A stretch of 64,000 nt of DNA, taken from assembly GCF_020686965.1 (NCBI RefSeq), contig NZ_JAJEPS010000001.1:1-64000 (forward strand), read 5' to 3'. The translations under genes were made by a program, and so were the position numbers. Origin of the DNA: Hominiventricola filiformis. GTDB lineage: Bacteria; Bacillota; Clostridia; Lachnospirales; Lachnospiraceae. Below the pieces are notes generated by a model, which saw nothing but the letters and a program-made list of their open reading frames with translations, was not told the DNA's origin and did not search any database. Positions 8,598 to 16,145 of this stretch are shown in pieces (positions within the stretch are counted from its first letter, which is position 1; every line of letters starts with the position of its first letter).

Positions 8598-9443
8598 ATG
8601 GAAAAAAAGAAAAAAAGAAAAAAGAAAAGACATGGACGCCGCAGAATTACCCCGATGCAGTCCCTGCTTCAGGGACTTTTCCTCGGATTCTGTATCTGCC
8701 TGCTTGTCTTCAGCCTGTGGAAACTCGCTTCTATCTTTATGGGATATCATTCCGGCGAGAAAGAGTACGATGACCTGAGACAATATGTTCTTTCAGAACC
8801 CGCAGATGCAGAAAATACAACTGCTGCTAATCATACCGAAGAGGACTCAGAAAACGAAGGAGATGCCACTGCATCCACTTCACAAAGAATGGAGCGGATC
8901 GACTTTGCCTCCTTAGAAGAGATTAATGACGAGGCGGTCGGCTGGATCGAAATTCCGGGTACGGATATCAGCTATCCGATGGTTCATACCAGTGACAATA
9001 CTTATTATCTGACTCATACCTTTAAACGCCAGGAGAACAAATCCGGAAGTATTTTTATCGAGACATCCAACGCTCCGAATTTCAGTGACCTTCATACCAT
9101 CATCTATGGCCATAATATGAAGGACGGTTCCATGTTCGCAGGTCTCAAGAACTATGAAAAGAAGACTTATTATGAGGCTCATCCTTCCATTTATATTGAC
9201 CTGGCAGATGGAACTCACTGCTATCAGATCTTCTCCTGCCATGAGGCGGATATCACTGATATCTCCTATACCATCGGCTATGCTGCGGATGATACGTATG
9301 CCTCCTTCCTTGATTCACTGACTGCCTCCTCCCTCTATGATACCGGTGTCAGTGTTGGAACTGATGATTCCATTATCACACTTTCTACCTGTACCAACAA
9401 AGGTGAGAAACGTTTTGTGGTTCACGCAAAAAAAGTATATTAA
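8598..9443 (+). CDS. srtB: Class B sortase
   Basis: This 281-residue membrane-anchored cysteine transpeptidase has a very basic N-terminus (KKKKRKKKRHGRRR), then a TM anchor at about residues 26-48. An acidic linker leads to the sortase barrel with catalytic His172 (IIYGHNMKDGSMF), Cys265 (TLSTC) and Arg272 (KRFVV). The GHNMKDG and TLSTC context and the length fit class B. Such enzymes attach proteins carrying NPQTN-like signals to peptidoglycan or act in heme uptake. No substrate with an obvious sorting signal is visible nearby, so it is likely a housekeeping or remote-substrate sortase. The ribosome site before the ATG is weak. It is transcribed alone and ends at a hairpin terminator. Confidence 0.9.
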   Translation: MEKKKKRKKKRHGRRRITPMQSLLQGLFLGFCICLLVFSLWKLASIFMGYHSGEKEYDDLRQYVLSEPADAENTTAANHTEEDSENEGDATASTSQRMERIDFASLEEINDEAVGWIEIPGTDISYPMVHTSDNTYYLTHTFKRQENKSGSIFIETSNAPNFSDLHTIIYGHNMKDGSMFAGLKNYEKKTYYEAHPSIYIDLADGTHCYQIFSCHEADITDISYTIGYAADDTYASFLDSLTASSLYDTGVSVGTDDSIITLSTCTNKGEKRFVVHAKKVY

Positions 9444-9451
9444 AGAAATGT

Positions 9452-9489
9452 AAAAGACCGCTGTCCTTTATGGACGGTGGTCTTTTTTT
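9452..9489 (+). terminator. Terminator of the sortase gene
   Basis: AAAAGACC and GTCC pair with GGAC and GGTCTTTTTTT around a TTTAT loop, starting 8 nt after the sortase stop codon. The hairpin overlaps the 3' end of the converging gene. Confidence 0.8.
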
Positions 9490-10157
9490 CTGTCCCTGAT
9501 ATAATCCCGCATACGTCTGCCGTCTTCCTGCAAACGCATGGTAATCTGCCTTAATTGTTCATACTGTTCTTTTGCACAGATAATCTGCTCCTCCAGCTCC
9601 CGGATCTTTTCCTCATATCCAGATGAATCTTCCTCCTTCCACAGAATCAGTTTTTCTCCTTCCCAACGGTAGATCTTCTCTTCTCCCTTCGCTCCGTACA
9701 CCAGTACCTGACTGGAACCAAGCTGTACCGGCTGTAGCACCGGCCGGGAACTATACGTCTCCGGAAGTTCCCTCACTTCTCCCTCCTCTGCCTCCAGCTT
9801 CTGCATATAACCATGAAAGCGGCTGTCCGCTGGTTCCTTTCCGGTATAGAAAATCCACAGCTCCTCTTCTCTGGCAAAAAGCTTCAGTCCTCCATACAGC
9901 CGGGCATTTACCGGATCACTTAAAATTACCCTGTCACTTACTTTCTCCGTCCCCGACAGAATAATGTGATGTTCCAGTGAATGCCAGACAAACCGGATGT
10001 TTCCCCGATACTGCACTGCAGACAAATTTGACAAACAGCCAGTCCGAAGCAGAAATTCTCCGCCTCTTCTCACCGGGAGCCTGATTCCCACAATTTCATT
10101 TCCTTCCGTATACAGAATCATCTGCTGGTGATGCTCCAGTTCAAAAATATATCCCAT
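9468..10157 (-). CDS. Protein of unknown function with C-terminal coiled coil
   Basis: I do not recognise this protein (about 229 residues from the ATG at 10157). The N-terminal two thirds look like a beta-rich domain (GYIFELEHHQQMILYTEGNE, later VQYRGNIRFVWHSLEHH). The last 50 residues are strongly helical and charged (EEKIRELEEQIICAKEQYEQ), consistent with a coiled coil. The frame is open to 10220, but the extra N-terminal residues overlap a probable promoter (TTGATC, TATATA), so the shorter form is preferred with moderate certainty. There is no signal peptide. It is divergent from the Cys-rich gene at 10264, so the two may share regulation. Its stop lies inside the sortase terminator. Confidence 0.6.
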   Translation of the reverse strand: MGYIFELEHHQQMILYTEGNEIVGIRLPVRRGGEFLLRTGCLSNLSAVQYRGNIRFVWHSLEHHIILSGTEKVSDRVILSDPVNARLYGGLKLFAREEELWIFYTGKEPADSRFHGYMQKLEAEEGEVRELPETYSSRPVLQPVQLGSSQVLVYGAKGEEKIYRWEGEKLILWKEEDSSGYEEKIRELEEQIICAKEQYEQLRQITMRLQEDGRRMRDYIRDRKKDHRP

Positions 10158-10263
10158 ACTCCGGTTCCCGCTCTTTTTTCTATATATATGAACCACAAAG
10201 ATCAAAAATGAATCCATCACATATTCTATAAAGAGACCTTATTATAAGAAAGGAGTCCACTTC

Positions 10264-11145
10264 ATGTCAAAATGTTGTCCCAAAGGCCAGCACTGCACCC
10301 CGGAAGAACCCTGTACCGATGTCTGCACATCTCCTCTGTGCGGAGATCCCACGCTTCTTCCTGTCTATGCACCTGTCATCTATGACGAGCTTGGCGTCAA
10401 TATCTGTCAAACCCTCACGATCGACGATAACACCTTTTCCACACTGACGACTGCCGAAAAAGCATTTGTACAGATACTGGATATTGATTTCGGAACCACT
10501 GAAATAAGTCCGCTTAACGGACGGCCAAACTGCACTGAAATCACTCTGCAGAATCTCGCCATCACCATGCTGATCCGACTCTACAGCTGTTCAGACCAGC
10601 TGCTTGGCACCTTCACGGGAACTTACACCTATCTTCCACCCACAACAGATCCCGGATATGATGAAGATACCAATCCAAGTTCCGTGACCATAGAGCTTTT
10701 CACTCCTTACGGCATCTCCTACGAGATCGCCGCAGGTCCGCCGGTCACAGCCGTACCTTCCATCTCTTATCTTGGATTTACTACTGAAAACCGCACCCTC
10801 ACTCAGGGGCTGAACGTCACAGCACAGCCAAAGGTTTTAAACCTCAGCATTCCTGACAGTCAGATCACGGTAGGGCTCACTCTCATTGTCAGCAACGTCG
10901 TCTACTCCCAGTATCTCATTCCTCATCAGGGCAAAGTCCATGTGCCCAAAGGAAGCCTGGAGCCGGAAGATGACAGCCTGTGCCTGAATTTCGTCAACGG
11001 TGACCTGCTGGAGCTGGATATCAAGCCGTTGGAACTTGGCAAACCGGCCTGTGAAGAACGTCTGAAAAATGACTGCGGCTGTTCCGGCAGCGGATGCTGC
11101 TGCAAGAACCGCGGACCGCAGAATACGCCCGGAAACGGAACCTGA
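10264..11145 (+). CDS. Cys-rich protein of unknown function
   Basis: This 293-residue protein has an excellent start (AAAGGAG 9 nt before the ATG) and is surely expressed, but I do not recognise its family. It has Cys clusters at both ends: CCPKGQHC, CTDVC and C in SPLCGD within residues 4-25, and CGCSGSGCCCKN near residue 275. The 230 residues between are a Thr/Ile/Val/Pro-rich beta-type region with almost no lysine. No signal peptide is present. Terminal Cys clusters around a beta-rich core recall spore-coat or other disulfide/metal-cross-linked structural proteins, but that is only a suggestion. It is followed by a GC-rich hairpin without a T-run and then murD. Confidence 0.7.
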   Translation: MSKCCPKGQHCTPEEPCTDVCTSPLCGDPTLLPVYAPVIYDELGVNICQTLTIDDNTFSTLTTAEKAFVQILDIDFGTTEISPLNGRPNCTEITLQNLAITMLIRLYSCSDQLLGTFTGTYTYLPPTTDPGYDEDTNPSSVTIELFTPYGISYEIAAGPPVTAVPSISYLGFTTENRTLTQGLNVTAQPKVLNLSIPDSQITVGLTLIVSNVVYSQYLIPHQGKVHVPKGSLEPEDDSLCLNFVNGDLLELDIKPLELGKPACEERLKNDCGCSGSGCCCKNRGPQNTPGNGT

Positions 11146-11242
11146 TATGCAGAGGGGAGTTTTCTCCTCTGCCCTTCCCAATTGCCTGGGACTGTGATAA
11201 AATAATCCTAGAATTACGTGACATGAAGGAAGGAAAACTGCC

Positions 11243-12574
11243 ATGTTAAATATTTTAAAAGAACAGATTAAAGATAAAAATGTCCTGATCCTCGGCTATG
11301 GACGGGAAGGACATTCCACTCTGCACCGGGTTCTGGAAGTGGGCGGATTTTCCTCCGTCACTGTAGCTGACAAGAATCAGGTACAGCTTCCTGCTCCTGC
11401 AAAGGCCCTTTGCGGTGAGCATTATATGGACACGCTCGATGACTATGACCTGGTCTTCAAAAGTCCTGGCGTAGTACTTTCCAAAGACCCGGAACAGTAT
11501 AACTGCCGCTTCACTTCCCAGATGGAGGTCTTCTTCGAAGCCTACCGGGACCGTATCATCGGCATCACCGGAACCAAAGGAAAAAGTACGACCACGACGC
11601 TTCTTTATCATATTTTGAAAAAATCCGGGCTCGATACCGTCCTGTCCGGCAATATCGGCATTCCTGCCTTTGATATTCTGGAGGAAATCCATCCTGATAC
11701 CCAGTTGGTCTGTGAGTTGTCCTGCCATCAGCTGGAATACATCCATGTATCCCCCCATATCGGTGTGCTGCTAAACATTCATGAAGAACACCTGGATCAT
11801 TATGGCACCATGGAAAAATATATTCATGCCAAACAACAGATTTATCTCCATCAGCTTCCGCAGGATCTCCTGTTCTGTGGAATGGATGTGACTCCCGCGG
11901 ACGGTACCTGCCGTTCCCGGATTTTCACCGTATCTGATCAGAATTTTGATGCAGATGTCCTGCTCGGCGGCACCAAAATTCATTTTGACGGCCACAGCTA
12001 TCAGATTCCCTCCGATCGGATTCCGCTGCTTGGGCATCATAATCACATTGATATTGCATTCGTATACGCTATCTGCCGCACGCTGGGACTCAATGATACG
12101 CAGATTGAAAATGGGCTTATCAGCTATGAACCGTTGCCGCACCGTCTGCGCCTAGTCGGTGAGAAGAACAGTATCCGCTTTTATGATGACTCTATCTCCA
12201 CTATTTGTGATACGACCATTCAGGCATTAAAAAGCGTCTCTTCCGTCGGCTCCGTCCTCATCGGCGGCATGGACCGGGGCATCGATTATCAGGATCTGAT
12301 CTCCTACCTGTCCATTGACCCGGTACCCCATATTATTCTTATGGCTGCCACCGGAAAAAGGATTTATGAAGAGATTCATGCTTCCTACCCGGATTTTCAT
12401 CAGCCGGAACGGCTTCATCTGGTGGATACGCTGGAAGAAGCGGTTGCATTTGCAAAAGAAGTGACTCCTGCAGGTTACGCGTGCGTCCTGTCACCGGCCG
12501 CTGCCAGCTATGGTATTTTTAAGAATTTTGAAGAACGTGGAGACGTATTTACAAAACTGGCGTTAGAAAAGTAA
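11243..12574 (+). CDS. murD: UDP-N-acetylmuramoyl-L-alanine--D-glutamate ligase
   Basis: This 443-residue cytoplasmic Mur ligase adds D-Glu to UDP-MurNAc-L-Ala in peptidoglycan synthesis. An N-terminal Rossmann-like domain (VLILGYGREGHST) is followed by the ATP-binding loop GITGTKGKSTTTT at about residue 110. The central domain shows the Mur ligase motif LNIHEEHLDHYG and the C-terminal domain follows. The size matches the family (about 440-460). It has a good ribosome site (GAAGGAAGG). It is unusual in standing alone, convergent with glpK, rather than inside a dcw cluster; a second Mur ligase (murE) lies at 34.3-35.8 kb. Confidence 0.9.
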   Translation: MLNILKEQIKDKNVLILGYGREGHSTLHRVLEVGGFSSVTVADKNQVQLPAPAKALCGEHYMDTLDDYDLVFKSPGVVLSKDPEQYNCRFTSQMEVFFEAYRDRIIGITGTKGKSTTTTLLYHILKKSGLDTVLSGNIGIPAFDILEEIHPDTQLVCELSCHQLEYIHVSPHIGVLLNIHEEHLDHYGTMEKYIHAKQQIYLHQLPQDLLFCGMDVTPADGTCRSRIFTVSDQNFDADVLLGGTKIHFDGHSYQIPSDRIPLLGHHNHIDIAFVYAICRTLGLNDTQIENGLISYEPLPHRLRLVGEKNSIRFYDDSISTICDTTIQALKSVSSVGSVLIGGMDRGIDYQDLISYLSIDPVPHIILMAATGKRIYEEIHASYPDFHQPERLHLVDTLEEAVAFAKEVTPAGYACVLSPAAASYGIFKNFEERGDVFTKLALEK

Positions 12575-12579
12575 TTCAT

Positions 12580-14076
12580 TTATTCCTCTTTCGCCCAGCC
12601 ACAGGCGTATTTCACAGCTTTCTTCCAGCCGGACAATTTTTTCTTACGGTCTTCCATGCTCATCTGCGGGTAGAAGGTCTGATCAATAGCCCAGTTTTTG
12701 CGAACTTCGTCCACATCTTTCCAGTAGCGGACTGCCAGTCCTGCCAGATAAGCTGCACCCATAGCCGTAGATTCTACACAGCATGGACGGTTGACCGGCG
12801 CATCAATGAGATCCGCCTGAGTCTGCATAAGAAAATTATTGGCACTGGCGCCGCCGTCTACTTTCAGTGCAGACAGCTGGATGCCGGAATCTGCTTCCAT
12901 GGCTTCCAACACATCGTGCACCTGGCAGGCAATGGATTCCAGCGTTGCCCGGATGATATGACATTTGTTTACACCACGGGTAAGTCCTACGATGGTACCG
13001 CGGGCATACTGATCCCAGTAGGGTGCTCCCAGTCCGGTAAAGGCCGGTACTACGTAGCATCCATTGGTGTCTTTGACTTTCTGTGCCATATATTCGGAAT
13101 CCGCAGAAGAATCAATGATCTTCAATTCATCTCTTAACCACTGGATAGCGGCTCCTGCCACGAAGATGGAGCCCTCCAGTGCATAGTTTACTTTTCCATC
13201 AAGTCCCCAGGCAATGGTAGTGACCAGTCCATTTTCCGAAAAGACAGGCTTTTTCCCTGTATTCATAAGAAGGAAACAGCCGGTTCCATAAGTATTTTTT
13301 GCCTCACCCGCCTCAAAACATGTCTGTCCGAACAGTGCCGCCTGCTGGTCACCAGCCGCACCCGCAATGGGAATCGCTCCGCCAAGATAGCTGGGATCCG
13401 TCATTCCGCAGACACCGCTTGATGGAACAGGCAAGGGCAGCATGGAAGCCGGAATCTGAAGAAGTTCCAGAATGTCCGGATCCCACTGTAATGTCTGAAT
13501 ATCAAAAAGCATGGTGCGGGATGCATTGGAATAGTCCGTCACATGGACTGCTCCTTTGGTCAGTTTCCAGATGAGCCAGGTCTCAATGGTTCCAAAGAGA
13601 AGTTCTCCCCTTTCTGCCCGTGTTCTCGCACCTTCTACATGATCCAGAATCCACTTTAATTTAGTACCCGAGAAATAAGCATCCACCATAAGACCTGTCT
13701 TCTCCCGGATCATTCCCGCCAGCCCCTGTCTTTTCAGTTCATCACAATAGGCAGAAGTTCTGCGGCACTGCCAGACAATGGCATGATACACCGGTTCTCC
13801 AGTCTTCTTATCCCACACTACCACCGTTTCTCTTTGATTGGTAATTCCGATGGCCGCAATATCTGCCGCGGAAGCCCCTGCCTTCTGCATGGCTTCCACC
13901 GCAACTCCCAGCTGAGTGGACCAGATCTCATTGGCATCATGCTCCACCCAGCCTGGCTTCGGGAAATACTGGGTAAATTCCTTCTGAGCCATACTTATGA
14001 TATGGCCCTGTTTGTCAAAAAGGATACAGCGGTTACTGGTGGTACCGGCATCCAATGCCATTATATACTTCGCCAT
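12580..14076 (-). CDS. glpK: Glycerol kinase
   Basis: This 498-residue FGGY-family kinase phosphorylates glycerol to sn-glycerol 3-phosphate using ATP. The start MAKYIMALDAGTTSNRCILF carries the phosphate-1 ATP loop. GWVEHD and WQCRRTS match the substrate region. GAAGDQQAALFGQ and KVDGGASANNFLMQ are the FGGY signatures. The length is typical of bacterial GlpK. It follows the cytidylate-kinase-like gene by 29 bp on the same strand, so it is probably cotranscribed. It meets murD tail to tail with only 5 bp between the stop codons. No glpF or glpD is nearby. Confidence 0.95.
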   Translation of the reverse strand: MAKYIMALDAGTTSNRCILFDKQGHIISMAQKEFTQYFPKPGWVEHDANEIWSTQLGVAVEAMQKAGASAADIAAIGITNQRETVVVWDKKTGEPVYHAIVWQCRRTSAYCDELKRQGLAGMIREKTGLMVDAYFSGTKLKWILDHVEGARTRAERGELLFGTIETWLIWKLTKGAVHVTDYSNASRTMLFDIQTLQWDPDILELLQIPASMLPLPVPSSGVCGMTDPSYLGGAIPIAGAAGDQQAALFGQTCFEAGEAKNTYGTGCFLLMNTGKKPVFSENGLVTTIAWGLDGKVNYALEGSIFVAGAAIQWLRDELKIIDSSADSEYMAQKVKDTNGCYVVPAFTGLGAPYWDQYARGTIVGLTRGVNKCHIIRATLESIACQVHDVLEAMEADSGIQLSALKVDGGASANNFLMQTQADLIDAPVNRPCCVESTAMGAAYLAGLAVRYWKDVDEVRKNWAIDQTFYPQMSMEDRKKKLSGWKKAVKYACGWAKEE

Positions 14077-14105
14077 GGTTTTTCTAAAACTCCTTCAAGT
14101 CCATT

Positions 14106-14693
14106 TTATTTTGCCAGATCCGCAATGAGATCTGCGCAGCCCTCAATTCCAAATTCTCCGCTGTCCAGGCAGAGATGATAATTCTGTGCTGCTCCCCATT
14201 CCCGGTCTGTATAATACCGATAATTTACACGACGCTTCTTATCCTTATCTGCCAGACGCTTTTCCGGTTTGTCTGCAGTCTCTCCATAGAGTTTCACGAT
14301 TCGCTCTACTTTCTTTTCCGTGGATGCATGGATAAATACATTCAGACAGTCTGTCCGGTTACGTAAGATATAGTCTGCACACCGTCCGACAATCACGCAG
14401 GGCTCTTTTTCTGCCAGATCCAGAATCAGCTTTCTCTGCTGCATCCAGATCTTATCCTGCATGGAAATTCCATTGGCATCCCTTCCAAGAAAAGAATAAG
14501 AAAATACGTTGGTTCCCGGTGCATGCTCGCCGTATTCCTCAATAAACTTTTGGGAAAATCCAGTCTCCTCCGCGATCTTCTCAATCAGTTCCTTGTCATA
14601 GAAAGCGATCCCGAGTTTCTCTGCCACCATCTTACCAATGGTTCTTCCACCGCTTCCAAACTCACGGCTAATTGTGATAATACGTTTACTCAT
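14106..14693 (-). CDS. Cytidylate kinase-like P-loop protein
   Basis: This 195-residue protein belongs to the cytidylate kinase-like family that is common in Clostridia and distinct from the classical Cmk. It begins ITISREFGSGGRTIGKMVAEKLG, a P-loop in which the usual GKS is replaced by GGRTIG, as is normal for this family. It ends with a helical segment rich in Asp and Arg (DKKRRVNYRYYTDREWG). Substrate and role are not established; a nucleoside monophosphate kinase role is inferred. It is the first gene of a likely two-gene unit with glpK. GGAGGTG lies 6 nt before the ATG, below a TTTACA/TATAAT promoter. Confidence 0.8.
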   Translation of the reverse strand: MSKRIITISREFGSGGRTIGKMVAEKLGIAFYDKELIEKIAEETGFSQKFIEEYGEHAPGTNVFSYSFLGRDANGISMQDKIWMQQRKLILDLAEKEPCVIVGRCADYILRNRTDCLNVFIHASTEKKVERIVKLYGETADKPEKRLADKDKKRRVNYRYYTDREWGAAQNYHLCLDSGEFGIEGCADLIADLAK

Positions 14694-14718
14694 AGAAACA
14701 CCTCCATTTCTTTTGTAT

Positions 14719-14748
14719 ATTATATCATATTTTTTCCAACTTTGTAAA
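14719..14748 (-). promoter_or_regulatory. Promoter of the cytidylate-kinase-like/glpK unit
   Basis: TTTACA (14743-14748) and a perfect TATAAT (14719-14724) on the minus strand are spaced 18 nt apart, about 25 bp upstream of the start codon. Confidence 0.6.
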
Positions 14749-14855
14749 ATAAGTTTTGTGCATAATGTCTCCTTTTTATCGCTTTTCTTTTTTCTCCGGC
14801 TGTGCTAAGATAGATCGTATGTTCGAAAACTACAATGACAGACTGGAGACATTTT

Positions 14856-15857
14856 ATGAGCAGAAAGAAACATTATTACCGCAAAAAACGAAGAAAACGG
14901 ACTGTCCCGGTGCTCCTCGCACTGGTTGTGCTGATCCTTGGTATTGCCGGATATGGAAATGGGCAGGCTGATTCCATATCATCCGCACTGAACACCATCC
15001 TTACCGCCGCTTCTGACCTTGCCTCCGGTGCAGAGATACAGACTGCCTACGCACCTTCGGACGTTACAGAAGATCTGACCGTTCATTTTCTCGACATTGG
15101 TCAGGGTGACTGTACCCTTCTGACCCAGGGCGGACACGCCATGCTGATCGACGCCGGAGACAATGACCAGGGTACAAAAGTACAGTCCTATCTGGAATAT
15201 CTTGGTATTTCTTCCCTTGACTATCTGGTGCTGACCCATCCTGACGCTGATCATATCGGTGGTGCAGATGTGGTAATCTATAAATTTGACTGCAATACCA
15301 TTCTCATGCCGGAACGAAAAGCCGATACCAGAACTTACGACGATGTCATTCAGGCTATGAAATCCAAGGATTACACAGCTATTCACCCGGAAGTGGGTGA
15401 CAATTATGCCTTTGGAGAATCTTCCTTTACGATTCTCTCTCCTGCAAGAAATTATGAAGACAGCAATGACTGTTCTATTGTCCTGCGCCTGACCCACGGC
15501 AGCAATACCTTCCTCTTTACAGGAGATGCTGAGGAAGAAGCCGAAAATGATATGCTCGCTTCCGGCATGGATCTGTCTGCGGATGTGCTGAAAGTCGGTC
15601 ATCACGGAAGCCACACTTCCACCAGTGATGCATTTCTTGATGCAGTCTCTCCCACCTATGCCGTCATCAGCTGTGAAACCGGCAATTCCTACGGACATCC
15701 CCATGCAGAGACTCTGAACAAACTTCGCGCGGCAGGTGTGCAGCTTTTCCGTACCGACGACCAGGGTACCATTACCGTCACCTCCGATGGTTCCACCCTC
15801 ACCTGGAATACCAGCCCCTCCGATGACTGGGTATCCGGTTCCGGAGGGACGAAGTAA
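14856..15857 (+). CDS. Membrane-anchored ComEC/Rec2-like metallo-beta-lactamase-fold hydrolase
   Basis: The protein has 333 residues from the ATG at 14856, which has GGAG 7 nt upstream; the frame from 14835 has no site. A very basic N-terminus (RKKHYYRKKRRKR) precedes one TM segment (VPVLLALVVLILGIAGYG). The rest is an extracytoplasmic metallo-beta-lactamase domain like the C-terminal domain of ComEC: HFLDIGQGDC, LTHPDADHIGG (the HxDxDH metal motif), LFTGDAEEEAE and VLKVGHHGSHTST. The ComEC channel domain is absent, so this is not a DNA-import channel by itself. Stand-alone proteins of this type are widespread in Clostridia and are presumed nucleases or phosphodiesterases of unknown substrate. 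It is followed directly by the glycine riboswitch unit. Confidence 0.82.
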   Translation: MSRKKHYYRKKRRKRTVPVLLALVVLILGIAGYGNGQADSISSALNTILTAASDLASGAEIQTAYAPSDVTEDLTVHFLDIGQGDCTLLTQGGHAMLIDAGDNDQGTKVQSYLEYLGISSLDYLVLTHPDADHIGGADVVIYKFDCNTILMPERKADTRTYDDVIQAMKSKDYTAIHPEVGDNYAFGESSFTILSPARNYEDSNDCSIVLRLTHGSNTFLFTGDAEEEAENDMLASGMDLSADVLKVGHHGSHTSTSDAFLDAVSPTYAVISCETGNSYGHPHAETLNKLRAAGVQLFRTDDQGTITVTSDGSTLTWNTSPSDDWVSGSGGTK

Positions 15858-15898
15858 ACCGCCGACTAAAAATTTTTCTGTTTTTTCCACGCGGACTA

Positions 15899-15927
15899 TT
15901 GTATTTACTCCAGAGATATGATATAGT
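15899..15927 (+). promoter_or_regulatory. Promoter of the glycine-riboswitch/symporter unit
   Basis: TTGTAT (15899-15904) and TATAGT (15922-15927) are spaced 17 nt apart. The transcript would start at about 15934, just before a GTCGGG/CCCGAC hairpin and the aptamer. Confidence 0.65.
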
Positions 15928-15934
15928 CTTCTAC

Positions 15935-16055
15935 GTCTTGTCGGGCCGGACACCCGACAGGCACTCTGGAGAGTCTCGATGGACGAGCGCCGAAGGTGTA
16001 CAGCGGAAACGTATCTTCCGCCAATCTCTCAGGCAAAAGGACAGGGCATATTTTA
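15935..16055 (+). ncRNA. Glycine riboswitch (single aptamer with upstream helix)
   Basis: The conserved glycine aptamer core is present once. It consists of CTGGAGAG at 15965-15972, GCGCCGAAGG at 15987-15996 and CCAATCTCTCAGGCAAAAGG at 16021-16040, closed by ACAG. Immediately 5' is a strong hairpin, TGTCGGG/CCCGACA (15939-15959), where a second aptamer would sit in a tandem switch; this could be a residual helix of a singlet type. It precedes an AGCS symporter for alanine or glycine, the expected target. The 3' platform is the hairpin at 16079-16109. Confidence 0.92.
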
Positions 16056-16078
16056 CATGCAGATTGTTCTACTCTTTG

Positions 16079-16109
16079 GAGGGCTGATAGTTTATCAGCT
16101 CTTATTTTT
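16079..16109 (+). terminator. Riboswitch expression-platform terminator
   Basis: GAGGGCTGATA pairs with TATCAGCTCTT (two G-U pairs) around a GTT loop and is followed by ATTTTTA. It lies between the glycine aptamer and the symporter ribosome site, so it can act as the ligand-controlled terminator. The preceding ATTGTTCTACTCTTT could take part in the alternative fold. Confidence 0.65.
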
Positions 16110-16145
16110 ATGTTCAAGCATATAACGAGTAGGAGGAACTAAAAA

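Noticed and set aside
11146..11175. GCAGAGG/CTCCTCTGC hairpin after the Cys-rich gene as terminator
   Set aside because: The pairing is imperfect and there is no T-run, so it is not called.
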